From: Malania oleifera
Lineage: Eukaryota; Streptophyta; Magnoliopsida; Santalales; Ximeniaceae
Assembly: GCF_029873635.1 (NCBI RefSeq)
Contig: NC_080421.1
Span: 2,852,001-2,916,000, forward strand
DNA length: 64,000 bases
Reading direction: 5' to 3'
Positions 50,100 to 62,449 of this stretch are shown piece after piece; within the stretch, counting starts at the first letter, position 1; each line of letters begins with the position of its first letter. The notes under the pieces are model-generated. The model searched no databases. It was not told the origin of the DNA and saw only the letters and a list, made by a program, of their open reading frames with translations. The position numbers were made by a program, and so were the translations under genes.

Positions 50100-51365
50100 T
50101 TTCTTAAAAAAAATGATATTTCTCCTGAATTTTTTATTCTTATAAAACAGGATTTCGTCGACGAGCTCGACCTTTGTTGACGAGTCCTTCACAAATTTCG
50201 TCAACGAGACCCTGTATTCGTCGACGAAATTCAGGCTACCTCAGAACCTCTCTCGGTATTTTCTCGTCGACGAAGTCTACGGCCTCCTTTTGTTTCTGAT
50301 TTCCATTTCCCTTTCCTTATTAATTTAAATTTCATTTTAAATTCGGGTCATTACACATATACATTTCAACATAATAGCAATATTTCCTAAACGTACATTT
50401 CATCCATAATATACAATTATAACATATGCTTTTTTGAAAATAAATTTACTCATAATTAATACTAATTTGTATGGAAAATAACTGCTTTAGTTTATTCCCT
50501 TACCTGACTACTGAGAAAGCTCCTAAAATATCCTAGCTTGACCTCCGTAGGATTTCCTGATCAATAACCTGAAACTGAAAAATTCTCAGTATTAAACTTC
50601 AGTATTTTCATACGTACATCATTTCCTATAACTATCATAAGACCAAATTTGATTTAAAAAGTTTTACCTCAACTTAGGGATGATTTCCAACTTTGTTTTC
50701 CCAACGATCCGCTCCGTCAAACTCATAGAGAACTTCACCAGGAGCGTCGTGGTAGCCTCAAATCTTCGATCCGGCGACTGGCGGGGCCAAAATCGAAGAG
50801 AGAAGTGAGAGAAAGACGTAGGAGAGAGAGAGAAGAGAGAAAGGAGCGTTAAAAGTGAATCAAAATCAGATTTTTAACTATTTATAGGGCCAGATTCGTC
50901 AATGAGACACGTCACCTTGTCGACGAATCCTTCATTAAATTTGTCGATGAGACCATGTATTCCTCGACGAAATTCAGAGCAACCAAAAATCTCGCTTGGT
51001 ATTTTCTCGTCGACGAATCCCTGTATTCGTCAACGAATTTTCTTCTTCACTCGTTGACGAACCTCTGTATTCGTCGACAAATCTATGAAATCTCTTTAAA
51101 ATTATTTTTATCCCCCAAATACAATGTCGTCGACGAAGTCTACGGTCTCCTTCTGTTTCTGTTTCTGTTTCTATTTCTCTCCCTCTTAATTATTCAAATT
51201 CCATTTTTATTCTGGTTGTCACAACTTTAGTACTCTTCAGGAGTCCCAACTAAATTCAAATCATCAATATAAACAACAATTATAGCAAATCTGAATTCTG
51301 ATCTTTTAATAAAAAAACATGGACAAATTGGATCGTTTATGAATCCTTTTTTCACAAGATACTCT

Positions 51366-53370
51366 TTAGTGACCTAAAGAATAATAGCATGTTAGTAATA
51401 ATAAGAGGGAGAGAATAGAACCAGAAACAGAAGGAGGCCGTAGACTTCGTCGACGAACACAGGGTCTCGTCGACGAAGGTCTTCAGAATTTCGTTGACGA
51501 ACACAGGGCTTCGTCGACGAGAAAATACCGAGAGATGGTTCGGGCTGCTCTGAATTTCGTCGACGAACACAGGGCCTCGTCGACGAAATTTGTGAATGGC
51601 TCGTCGACGAGATGACGTGTCTCGTCGATGAACCTGGCCTTATAAAAAAAAGGAAAACCAGGATTTTTATCGGTTCTCTCACCACTCTCTTTCTCCTCTC
51701 TCTCTTCTACGACTCTCTTTCCCTTCTCTCTTCATTTTTGGCCCCACTAGTTGCCGGATCGACGATCCGAAGCTACCACAACGCTCCTGGCGGAGTTCTC
51801 TACTCATCTACCGGAGCGGATTGTCGGGGAATCAGAGTTGGCTATCATCCCAAATTCAGGGTAAGGCCTTTTAGTCTCCTTTTGGCCTTATGGTAGTTAT
51901 AGGAAATGATACAGGCGGAAAAATACTGATGTTTAGTTCTGACAAATATTGATTTCAGGGTGTTTTGAAGGAGGTCCTGCGGGTATCGGGCTAGAGTACA
52001 GTAGGGATTTTTCAGAGTTAAGGTAAGAGATATATGCTATGCTAGGAAATTTCTAGATATTATGCAGTGTATTTATTTATGAAAATTATGTACTCAAGTA
52101 TGGTGTGGCTTGAGAAATATGTATGTAGTATAGGAGTATGTTTTATGAATTGTAGTTTCATGATTTTATGTATTTTAGTGCTATAATTATGTGAATTACA
52201 GTACCATGATTTTATAGATTTTAACACCATGATTATACGAATTACGAATACAGTATTATGATTACGTAGTTCTAGTATTATGATTTACAGAGTTTAAAGC
52301 ATGCCATGATTTCTATTACCATAACATTCAAAGTACACAGACAGAGCATTTATAGAATATATAGACAGTTATACAGAGATAGCATCGAGATGCTACAGTT
52401 ATAATATGTACAGAACAGAAAGATAGCGTTATAGTAATTTGAAAACATGATGAAAACAGTGAAATAGTATATATATATGAATACGTATATAGTATCAGAC
52501 CCTGTTGGACCATACAGTTTACAGAGCACGGTACCGTAGCTACATACAGTATACAGTTTATAGAGTGCAACCTCCTATTCAGATAATAGGTTGTAGGTCG
52601 ATCGTATAGTGCCCTTGACGTGGATAGGCTCCCCATCAGATATGGGTAGAGGTGGGCAGATCGATCGAGGGAGTATAGTGATTTACCTGGTCGGCCAGCC
52701 AGTGTAGATCCCGCCTACGAGCCGCACAACCCTATCATAAGGGGTTAAATCATGACATACAGATATCCACAGGGAAAATTTTACAGTTATTATTATGTAT
52801 ATTATGATTTACAGAGACCAGGGAGGTACTTATGTATGTTAGAAGTATTTTGAATAGTAACTTAAATGCAGATGTGTTAAATAACATGAAAATGGTAATG
52901 AATATTATGATTTGTATTGTATTTATAGATCCAGATATACATGATTATATGGAAACGGATTTTTATGATATGATGACTCATTTGCCACACACTAGTAATA
53001 GCATATATCGTCTTACTGAGCGTTGGCTCATCCTAGTGTTGAAACCTTTTTCAGGTGATCCAGGTAGGCGAGCAGATCAGGCTCGCAGGTAGAGGGGCGT
53101 CTGTGGTGCCCTGACAGCAAAGTGAGTACAGTGGAGGGTTTTTGTATTTGCCCTAGCTAGCTGAGGGCAATTTTGGGGATTTAGTATCACATGTATATAT
53201 TCTTTTGGGAAACATGATAGCACTCTAGTATTGTACAGTATGGTATATCATTATGTATGGAAATGTTTATTTGTATTATGCTTCTCGCTGCTTAGGATAA
53301 TATTATGGTATCAGAGTATGATAATTATTATAGTGGGAAAAAAATCATGTTAATTAAGCAGGTCGTTACA
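51366..53370 (+). mobile_element. LTR element C (solo LTR) inserted in copia RT
   Basis: 2,005 bp, right end GCAGGTCGTTACA, flanked by an exact 5-bp duplication TACTC (51361-51365 and 53371-53375). Orientation plus, opposite to A and B: a dense palindrome cluster (51446-51632), then TATA-like TTATAAAA at 51639-51646, then a CT-rich tract. Sequence after 51390 matches the minus strand of LTR A (AAGAGGGAGAGAA, AGACTTCGTCGACGA), so C belongs to the same LTR superfamily. No gag-pol. Confidence 0.85.
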
Positions 53371-56300
53371 TACTCACTTAATCGATTATACCACATGCGT
53401 ACGTCCAGATTGCTTTAATCCATATAAGGAATGTTAGAGTCTGACTGAATATAAATTTATGGGTTTTGCTTCAGGCAATTCAAATCTTTCATGGATTTTC
53501 ATATAAATTTCACTATCCAACGATCCATATAGGTATGTTGTTACTATGTTCATAAGACGCATGCTCAATCGTTCAGCAAATGTTAGCCCAATTAGGAATC
53601 TGAAAGTGATTCCATCCATTATTGGAGAATATGTCTCCTCATAATCAATTCCGGGTTTCTGCAAGAAACCTTGTGCCACAAGCCTTACTTTATATCGAGT
53701 AATTTCATTATTTTCATTTCTTTTGCACACAAATGCCCATTTGTATCCAAGGGGTTGGACATCTTCTGGTGTCTGAACTACAGGCCCAAAAACTTCTTTT
53801 TTTAATAGAGAGTTTATTTCTACTGTGATAGCCTCTTTCCATTTTGTCCAATCACTTCTATATTGACATTCACTAAAAGATTTAGGTTCAAGTTCTTCAT
53901 TACTTCTGGTAATGTCAGTAGCTACTGCATATGCAAATGTGTTGTTGACAACAATTTTATTTCTATCCCACATTTCTCATGTGTAATGAATTAAGATCTC
54001 ATTATTATTTCTAGGTACTTGTCCCTTTTCAAGGGATGTCTCTTCAAGAGTTCTCTCTTCAGGAGATTCCTCTTCAGGAGGAGATTTCTTTTCAGGAGAT
54101 TCTATAATAGGAATTTTATTTTCAAGAGAAATGAATTTGTGAATGTTGATTGGATTATTTACCTCTCTAACCTCTTCTAGAGTGTTTACAAATTTTAATT
54201 TCTCCTTCTGGGAGTTTTATCTTTTACACCAACAGGCTTTCCACGTTTAACTTGCGGCTTAGATTTATTAGTCGGTTGTTGTCCTTTAGGGACATCAATA
54301 CGTGTTAAAATATTTGCAGCAGATATATGAGATTTTAGTATGACCTTGATATCAGTAAAAGAATGTGGTAACTGATTTGCAATTCCTTACAAATGTACAA
54401 TTTTCTGAACTTCAAGTTCACTTCGATTTGTACGAGAATCTAAATGAGATAAAATCATGACATTCCATGTGATATCATGTTATGCTTCAGGTACTGATTT
54501 TGCTCCCCCTAATGCAGCGAATATTGTTCCATTAAAATGACAATCTTGAAACCATACTTTAAACAAATCGTACTTTAAAGGTTCAAGATATCTAATAATA
54601 AAAGGAGAATTAAACCCAACATAGATAACGAGCTTTCCTTGAGGACCCATTTTAATTCTTTAAGGAGGGGCAATAGGAACATATATTGTACAACCAAAAG
54701 TTCTTAAATAATAAATATCAGGTTGTTGCCTAAAAACTAATTGCATGGGTGAAAGATTGTTGTAAGCAGTTGGTCTTATACCGACTAAACATGCAGCATG
54801 AAGAATTGCTTGCCCCCAAATAGATAGAGGCAATTTGGTTCTCATAATCATAGATCTAGCAATGAGTTGAAACCTCTTAATAAAAATTTAGCTAAACCAT
54901 TTTGTGTATAGGTATGAGCAACAAGATGTTCAACATCTATTCCAAGTGACATGCAATAGTTATCAAAAGTTTGGGATATAAATTTGCCAACATTATCCAA
55001 ACGAATTGATTTAATTGGATAATCGGGAAAATGAACTCGTAATCTGATCAGTTGAGATAAAAGTCTAGAAAAAGCAATATTACGAGTAAAAAGCAAACAT
55101 GTGACCATCTAGTAGATGCATCAATTAAAACCATGAAATATCTAAATGGTCCAGATGGTGGATGTATTGGTTTGCATATATCACCATGAATTCTCTATAA
55201 GAAACTAAGAGATTCAAGACTTACTTTTGAAATAGACGGTTTGACAATTAATTTCCCTTGAGAGCAGGTAGTACACATGAAATCACTAGACAAAAGAATT
55301 TTCTGATTCTTTAGTGGATGACCATGTGAATTCTTAATGATTCTTCACATCATTACATTTCCAGGATGTCCAAGACGATTATACCAAAGTGTAAATAACT
55401 TTGGGTCATTGCACTTCTAGTGCAAAACATTATATGATTCTATTACTTTAATCTTTGTATAATATAATCCAGAAGATAGAGTTGGTAGTTTTTCTAAAAT
55501 TTGTTTCTTCTAAAAAATAATAGAAGTAATATAAAAAAATTCTTTATTGCCTTCATTTGTGGTTTCAATATGATATCCATTGAGTCTTAAATCTTTAAAA
55601 TTTAACAGATTTCTTCTGAATCTATTAGAATATATAACTTCATCAATTTTTAATCAAGTACCATTGGGTAACTTTATATTAGCTATTCTGGAACCTTCAA
55701 TCAAATTTATAGACCCAGATATTGTATTAACATTCGTTGAAGATATATTCAAATGATATAAATATTTTCTATTTCGAAGAATTATGTGTATTGTAACACT
55801 ATCTACTAAACAAACTTTTTCCATAAACGTCTTAGACTCGCTCAAAGCTTTTAGGACAATCTACAATACATATTTTAAAAACTCATTATTATAATTGATT
55901 GTAACAACAATGAATTTAAAACCAAATATATTGCTCACTTTAAACTATTACATCATTATTTTTCATCTTGATTTATAAGAAAATCAGCAACATTAAGATA
56001 TACAGAGTTGGAAGGTTCAATATCAAGGTCCATTGGAACAACAAAATTTGTTTTCATTTCTTTACTATTTTCCTTTATAGAAGTTTGGTATAGATCTACC
56101 AAGTGTCTGGGTGTACGACGGGTACGCGACCAATGACCTTTTTCCTCCACATCTATAACATCCAGTTTCATGATGCTTGGATCGCTGATTTTGATCATTA
56201 ACCCGCCTCTGAGGGTCATCTCTCTTTTGGGGGTTATCCCTCTTTTGGAGGATTATTACCTCACGTCGATGTCAGTGATTATTTCGACTACGACCACGAC

Positions 56301-57383
56301 CATACCCATGGCCATACCAACGACCTCGTTCTTGACCACGATATGTGTTCATATTCACTTCAGGGAATGGGGTCGAATCAATTGGACGAGATTGGTGATT
56401 TCTTATCAAAAACTCATTATTTTGCTTAGCGACGAGAAAACGTGATATAAGTTCGGAAAATTTAGTAAATTTTCTTTTCCTATATTGCTGGTGTAAGAGT
56501 ACATTAGTGGGATGAAAAGTAGTAAAAGTTTTTTCTAACATGTCTTCATGAGTAATATTTTCTCCACATAATTTTAACTTTGAGTTAATCTTATGTAAAG
56601 ATGAGTTATATTTACTAATTGTTTTAAAATTTTACAACCTTAGGTGCAACCATTCATATTAAGTTTTTGGTAAAATCACTTTTTTTTATGGTCAAATATA
56701 TCCTTTAAATTATTCCATAGGATAAGTGAGTCTTTAACAGTGAGGTATTATGTTTTTAACTCTTCCTCTAAATGATATTGGATAAATATCATGGATTTTG
56801 CGCGATCCTGTGAGGATGCATTATTTCTTTATGAAATAGCATTCCCCAAGTTCATTGCATTTAAATGGATTTCGACATCAAGAATCTATGATAGATAATT
56901 GTTGCCTTTGATGTTAAGTGGAACAAAATATACTTTACTTAAATTCGACATTTGAATAAATTAACAATAATAAAGCGATTTAGAAAAATAAAATGTAAAA
57001 ATTAAAATAATACTGAGATAACAATATAATATTTTCACCTTCGGAGGTTACTTAAATATGTTTCTTTAGGAACATTATTTTATTTTTCTCAATTTGTACT
57101 ATTCAGAAGTCTTATTCTAATTTACAATATTAAATTGGATAATAATTCATCATTTCTTCTAGAAATATAGACAGAAAATTTAAATATATAACATCTCTTA
57201 TGGAGATTAATATATAGTCTCTTCAAGAGGACTATTTTAGCATTTTTCTGAAAATTGGTACTCTTTAAACTTTATATATATATATATAGGCGGTACAGAA
57301 ATAAAACCAGTAATTAAGGCAGTACTAAGAAATAGAAATAAAATCGTCCATTAAGATAGTATATATAATCGTCCATTAAGGTA

Positions 57384-57422
<39 letters not shown>

Positions 57423-57485
57423 TATGTCAGTTAGTTAGAAAATTAAATAAACATATCAATTGGTTAGAATCTCGTGCTAATACCG

Positions 57486-58073
57486 TGTTATAAAAAGATA
57501 TAGATAATTAATAATAAGATAAATAGAGACAAGACCAAAATTTTACATGATTCGAATATACCTACTCCCCAGACGAATGAATCAAAAACTTCATATTTGG
57601 CCGAACGTCTAACTGATGCGCGGAAGCCGTATTCATATTTCAAACTTTACCTGATCAGCGAGACCTACGAAGAAGACGTTGATTCATAAATTTGATGCCG
57701 CACCAGGGTCCAAAGAACTTATTAGTGGCTGGAGTCCTTGTATAATAAAAAAAAAAAATAAATTTGGGGAGGGAGTAAAATATAATTTGTAACGCACTCA
57801 ACCCAATACAATACACTTGCTATTATTCTTTTTCTCATGCTTCTCTTTTCTCTTTTCTCTTTTCTCTTTTCCCTTTTCGTGCGTGTTCTTTTTCCGCGCA
57901 ATTCAATCTTTCCGTTTCTTTCTTATTTCTGTGCTTGTACGCGTTCAAATTAATTCCTTTGTGCGCATACACTCTTCCTTGTAGCTGAATGAAAGGGAGC
58001 AGGTAGGATACTATTGTTAATTTATTGCTTTTGCAGGTGGGCTTGTCGGGTGATTGACAGCCACCCACATACA
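57486..58073 (-). repeat. 5' LTR of the copia element
   Basis: 588 bp, about 420 bp after discounting a 161-bp retroposon (57601-57761) that the 3' LTR lacks. TGTTATAAAAAG at the left and CCACCCACATACA at the right. A TTTTC short repeat lies at 57843-57880. Just inside it (57470-57485) the minus strand reads CGGTATTAGCACGAG, a decayed initiator-Met tRNA primer binding site. Confidence 0.85.
57601..57761 (+). mobile_element. Small poly-A retroposon in the copia 5' LTR
   Basis: 161 bp beginning CCGAACGTCTAACTG and ending GTGGCTGGAGTCCTTGTATA with an A-rich tail. It is flanked by ATTTGG (57595-57600 and 57762-57767) and absent from the other copia LTR. No clear RNA polymerase III A or B box. 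A sibling 3' end (GGTGGCTGGAGTTCCGAATT then A-rich) lies at about 61227-61285. Confidence 0.55.
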
Positions 58074-58134
58074 ACCATAGTAGTTGGGCTTGATTTTTTT
58101 TTTTTCACCAAATAGTTTAAATTGTTTTTATTCT

Positions 58135-59209
58135 GGGTAGGAGTCTAACGAGTTTTTTCCCCATTTATCCTTTTTTTTAAATATATATTTAATAATACCT
58201 CTCTCGAAAAAATAATTTTCGAAACGTAATCTCGCTACTTCAAATAACGAGATTTAAGTCACGGGTCATTTTAAAAAATTTTTTTCCAAAAAAATATTAT
58301 TTAATATATATATTTAAAAAAAATGATAAATCAGGAAATAAATTTTCCTACATAATAAATAGGAAAATAATTTTTTTTAATATATATATATTTTAAAAAT
58401 GATAAATCGGGAAATAATATAAAATTTAACTCTTTCTCTTATTACTTTTGGAACAATAAATTTTTGAAAAAAAAAATTCCTATTTAATTATATCTATTTT
58501 TTCTATTTAATATATTTTTGAAATTTTTTTTTTTACTTAAAAGTATTGTTTTGTTTACTAGATTTAAATATTGAAAATGTATACAAGATACCCATTTCTT
58601 TATTTGGTTCATAACAAAAATAAAATTTCTACATAAGATTCTCATGAGTTGCATGAAATTAAAATTTTCATATTTTGTAAGTATTGTCACATGTGAACAT
58701 AAAGATAAGAGTGTCACATTTTTTAAAATTTTATATTCCTCAAAATATAAAATTGTCACATATATGAGTTTCTAATCACCAGTTAAATGTAAAAATAAAT
58801 ATCATGAAGAATTTAAAAAAAAATTAATGGTCTATTTAGTCATGGAAAATATTTTTAATATTTATTTTTAGTTTAAAAAAATATTTCAAAAATAGCTAAT
58901 TTTTCATTTTTTACAAATTTTTTCTAAAATAAATTAACAGTATAAAAAATTTGACACTATTTTCTTGTAGAAATAGTTCTATTTTTATTTTTTTATTTTT
59001 TAAATAATTAAAAATGACATTCTTTATTTTTTAAAATTCATATAAAAAAGGTAACAAATATTTTTTACTGTTTTTAAAATTTCTAACTCTTATTTTGTTA
59101 AAATTCCCCAACTTATCATTTTTTTTAATATATTAAAAGAACTTATTGCATAATAAATTGAAAATTTGAATTTTATTTAAATTACCAATTTTAATTGTAC
59201 CTGAAATTA

Positions 59210-59241
<32 letters not shown>

Positions 59242-59599
59242 TGACACAACAAAAAAAATTACTTTAATATTTACTTCAATACCAGATTTTTTTGTGATAA
59301 ACTGCTTCTACATTGTACAAAAATGAATATAAAAAAATAAAAATGATGCCATACTTTAAATTTTAATTATTGAGATTAATTAGTTGGTTTGGCGTCACTT
59401 GAAATGTTCCAAAAGACCTATACATATTAAAATTATGTGTAATAAAAAAAATAAAAAAATTAGAGGATATTTTAATTCAATTAAATTATCAATTTTTGGG
59501 ATTTTTTTTGAAAAAAAAATTAAAGAACCAAAGCAATGCATACAAGGTAAGAATTACAGATAATTATATGAATATTTTAGAAAATTTTAAAATAGTGTA

Positions 59600-59634
<35 letters not shown>

Positions 59635-59784
59635 ATAATAATTTTATAAATGATTTTGTATTTTAAAATTTGAATAAATCTTCATAACTTTTTCTTATTA
59701 TTTCTTAAAATAATAAATATAAAAAGGGGAGAGATGCAAATGTTTTCTTAAAATAAATATGAAAGTATTTTTTTGTTGTTGTGT

Positions 59785-59822
<38 letters not shown>

Positions 59823-60251
59823 CAGCTACAATTAAAATTGGTAATTTACATAAAGTTCAAATTTTAAATTTATTATGCAATAAATTTTTTTAATATATTT
59901 TTTTAAAAATGATAAATTGGGAAATAAATTTATCATTTATTATTATTATAATAATAAATTGATTTATTACGTATAAGAATTTATTTCCCGTTTTACCATT
60001 TTTTTTAAAAATATATTGAAAGAATTTATTTCCCAATTTATTAGGCAAAATAATTTATATCCCGATTTATTATTTTTAAAAAATATATATTAAATAATAT
60101 TTTTTTATGGAAATGACACGTGGCAAATCTCGCTACTGAGTAGCGAGATTACGTCAGAGTTATTCCGGAAAATATTTTCCCAGAAAAGGTATTCTTTAAT
60201 ATATATTTTTTTTAAAAGGGATAAAATCAGAAAAAACTCGAATTCTAACCC
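58135..60251. mobile_element. Long-inverted-repeat foldback element, possibly Mutator-like, non-autonomous
   Basis: About 2.1 kb. Left end GGGTAGGAGTCTAACGAGTT and right end (reverse complement) GGGTTAGAATTCGAGTTTTT pair over roughly 130-200 bp, with many mismatches. Each arm carries a palindrome: AATCTCGCTACTGAGTAGCG.. at 60126-60150 and a decayed partner at 58230-58256. A second inner inverted pair lies at about 59130-59275 and 59750-59890. The flanking 9-mers TTTTATTCT and ATAAATTCT agree at 6 of 9 positions, which hints at a 9-bp Mutator-type duplication. Extremely AT-rich, no transposase. A Tourist-like end (GGTCTATTTAGTCATGG) at 58829 suggests a MITE inside it. Confidence 0.6.
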
Positions 60252-61620
60252 ATAAATTCTTTTTTAATTTTTAATTTTTAATTTTTAAATAGAAAACTTT
60301 TAAAGATAAAATTCAAATTCAAATATAAAAAAAAAAAAATCCAAATTAAAAATTTGGAAATTTTTTTTTTATTTTAAAATTAAAATCACAAACTATATTT
60401 TTATTACTATTACTTATTTTTGAAAACATATATAAACCAATGTCAATTTTCTAATATAACACTGCTTCCTTTACCAAATTACATGTAAGCATGAATCTCA
60501 TTTTGCGTTAGGTACGAATTTTTATTGCAATCTTATTATTATTATTATTATAAAGTTAACTTAGAAAACAAGCCAATTATATAAGATTTAGATTCTAAAC
60601 AATACTACTTTGCAGTAATAATTTCTATACATATAATTTACTAGTATATATATTTTATTGCAAACAATAATAATTATATCATTTTTATTTATCTGTATGA
60701 ATATTAAATTATAAAATTATAATAAATGTTATTGAAAAAGTTTGTTTCAACATTATTATAGTAAATATTAAAATATATGATTAATGATAATTTTTAAAAG
60801 CATTATCATTAGTCTTATAATGTACAATTGAACTATAATAGATATTAAAATTTTGTGATTTTAATAGATATCATTAACAATTTTATTTTGCCCTAAAAAT
60901 TTTAATATTTTTTTAATCTTAAAATAAAATAATTTTATTAACATTTTGTTTTTGATATCATTCGATATAGATGTTCGGGGCATGCAAGGGTATGTACATA
61001 TAAGAAATGTAGTTGATTACTTAGCATCATCAAGAAGCTTTGTGTTTAGTTTATGAAGAGAAATCAAAGATAAATGTTCTCCAAATTAATTAAAATAATT
61101 GAGAGGCATAAGTTAATAAGTTAGTAGTAGGAAAGTTAATGAAGTGTCTAAAGGATAAAAAGAATGATACTTCAAAAATAAAATGAGGTAGTTAAAGAAT
61201 AAACAATGCTCTTCTTAATTAGTAGTTAGTGTAATGGTGGCTGGAGTTCCGAATTATTAAAAAATAAAAATTAAAAAAATAATATAGAACTTAAAGAACA
61301 AAAAATTATGATGACGTGATGCTTAAGGAGAAGTTCTTATGAGAATAGAAAGATCAGGTGGATGATGGAGACGATAAAAATTGATCATTAGAAGGGCTTG
61401 ACCGCATGCATTGAAAAAAAAAATCCTATAGTAGAATTAAACAGTGGTACTTTTTAACAACCCACTTGATATTTATTTTGCAGAAATAATCAAAATTTCT
61501 AAGTCCCATTAATTTTCTTCCTAACCTACATTAATGGAGTCCCAAAAAGGCAATGCTCACTCATCAACTTTAAAAAAAAAAAAAAAAACTACACACACAC
61601 ACACACAGATATATATATAT

Positions 61621-61877
61621 ATTTATGAATTGAATTAGGTGAGCAGGAGATCGGAAATAAGAGGAATGATTGGAATGAATGAATAAGGCAGCAGCCAGAC
61701 TAGCCATGCACAGCACAGACGCTGACCCCCCTAATTCCGATCATTCCTCTTATTTATATATTTATGAATTGAATTAGGTGAGCAGGAGATCGGAATTATA
61801 AACATATTCCAAGCTTAATTCATTCCAATCATTCCTCTTAACTCCGATCTCCTGCTCACCTAATCCAATTCATAAAT
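61621..61877. repeat. Inverted repeat with 60-bp arms and partial third copy
   Basis: Arm 61621-61680 and arm 61818-61877 are reverse complements at 57 of 60 positions (core GGTGAGCAGGAGATCGGA). A third, direct, partial copy lies at 61760-61796, and GATCATTCCTCTTA at 61739-61752 repeats part of the other arm. AACATATTCCAAGCTTAA occurs twice, inside the loop (61801-61818) and just outside (61893-61910). RNA from either strand could fold into a long hairpin. Confidence 0.9.
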
Positions 61878-62182
61878 ATATATATATATATAAACATATT
61901 CCAAGCTTAACGCGTGTTCTTATCTTCCCCCAACCCACCATTCCTCTCGCTGCATGGAGAACTGCCCACCCACGTTAACTTCCTTCCTTCCTTCCTTCCA
62001 TCATCCATCTGTTGCTAGCTAGCCACCCATTTCCACTCATAAGAATTATAAACTAGAGACAGATCGAGGGAGGCATCCATGGCACCAATGAAGGATCGAC
62101 GCCAGGGAGCTAATAATAATAATGTGAAATGTGAAGATACTCACACCGACCTCCTCACATGGCAGAGCCGATGGTTGCGCTG

Positions 62183-62183
<1 letters not shown>

Positions 62184-62247
<64 letters not shown>
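62184..62247. repeat. (AT)n(GT)n compound microsatellite
   Basis: About 32 bp AT followed by about 32 bp GT, 500 bp upstream of the small gene. Confidence 0.9.
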
Positions 62248-62251
<4 letters not shown>

Positions 62252-62405
62252 AAACGCGTATCGATCTGCAAGCTGCGCCTACCAATTAATCCGAGAATTG
62301 AATTTCCTGTTTATATATATTTGCTTTATCCACAGATTTCAAGCAACGGATCCTTTCATTTGAAAAATGGGACTCATAAAATCTCACTACAGGTATATAT
62401 ATAAC

Positions 62406-62449
<44 letters not shown>

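Larger units (their letters stand above)
48044..50355 (-). mobile_element. LTR element B (solo LTR) nested in LTR A
   Basis: 2,312 bp, TGTCACGACCGG at the left and GGGTCATTACA at the right, flanked by an exact 5-bp duplication CATAT (48039-48043 and 50356-50360). No gag-pol. Orientation minus: TCGTCGACGA palindromes at 50155-50275, TATA-like TTTATAAG on the minus strand near 50140 and a GA tract at 50066-50098. This is the youngest LTR layer of the stack on the evidence of its exact duplication and nested position. Confidence 0.88.
46526..51223 (-). mobile_element. LTR element A (solo LTR) inserted in copia RT
   Basis: Starts TGTAATGACCC and ends GGTTGTCACA. Without the nested LTR B it is about 2,381 bp and contains no gag-pol, so it is a solo LTR. 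The flanks GCTCT (46521-46525) and ACTTT (51224-51228) fit a decayed 5-bp duplication (3 of 5). Element orientation is minus: palindrome cluster at 50890-51140, TATA box (minus CTATAAATAG) near 50880, then a GA tract. It contains two tandem repeat arrays (47041-47528 and 47657-47816). Confidence 0.8.
45540..56955 (-). pseudogene. gag-pol relic of the copia element
   Basis: Recognisable parts on the minus strand: gag from about 56955 to 56000, including a basic Gly/Arg-rich stretch and a zinc-knuckle remnant (GHWSRTRRTPRHLVDLYQ); protease around 55845-55650; integrase around 55450-54600 (LPLSIWGQAILHAACLV, YLRTFGCTIYVPIAPP); reverse transcriptase around 53980-53376, 51360-51229 (YIDDLNLVG, the catalytic block) and 46520-46100; RNase H around 46100-45850. 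Pieces between 46526 and 53370 other than 51229-51360 belong to inserted elements. A fossil with no intact polyprotein. Confidence 0.9.
45117..58073 (-). mobile_element. Ty1/copia LTR retrotransposon, broken and multiply invaded
   Basis: 12,957 bp overall, of which about 6.1 kb is the copia element itself. LTRs with TG...CA ends lie at 45117-45535 (3') and 57486-58073 (5'). Right to left the internal part gives gag, protease, integrase, reverse transcriptase and RNase H; integrase before RT defines Ty1/copia. The flanks GCCAC (45112-45116) and ACCAT (58074-58078) agree at 3 of 5 positions, so a target duplication is possible but decayed. The RT region is split by two later LTR elements (46526-51223 and 51366-53370). 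The coding region is broken in many further places. The nested insertions make this the oldest layer of the stack. Confidence 0.92.
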
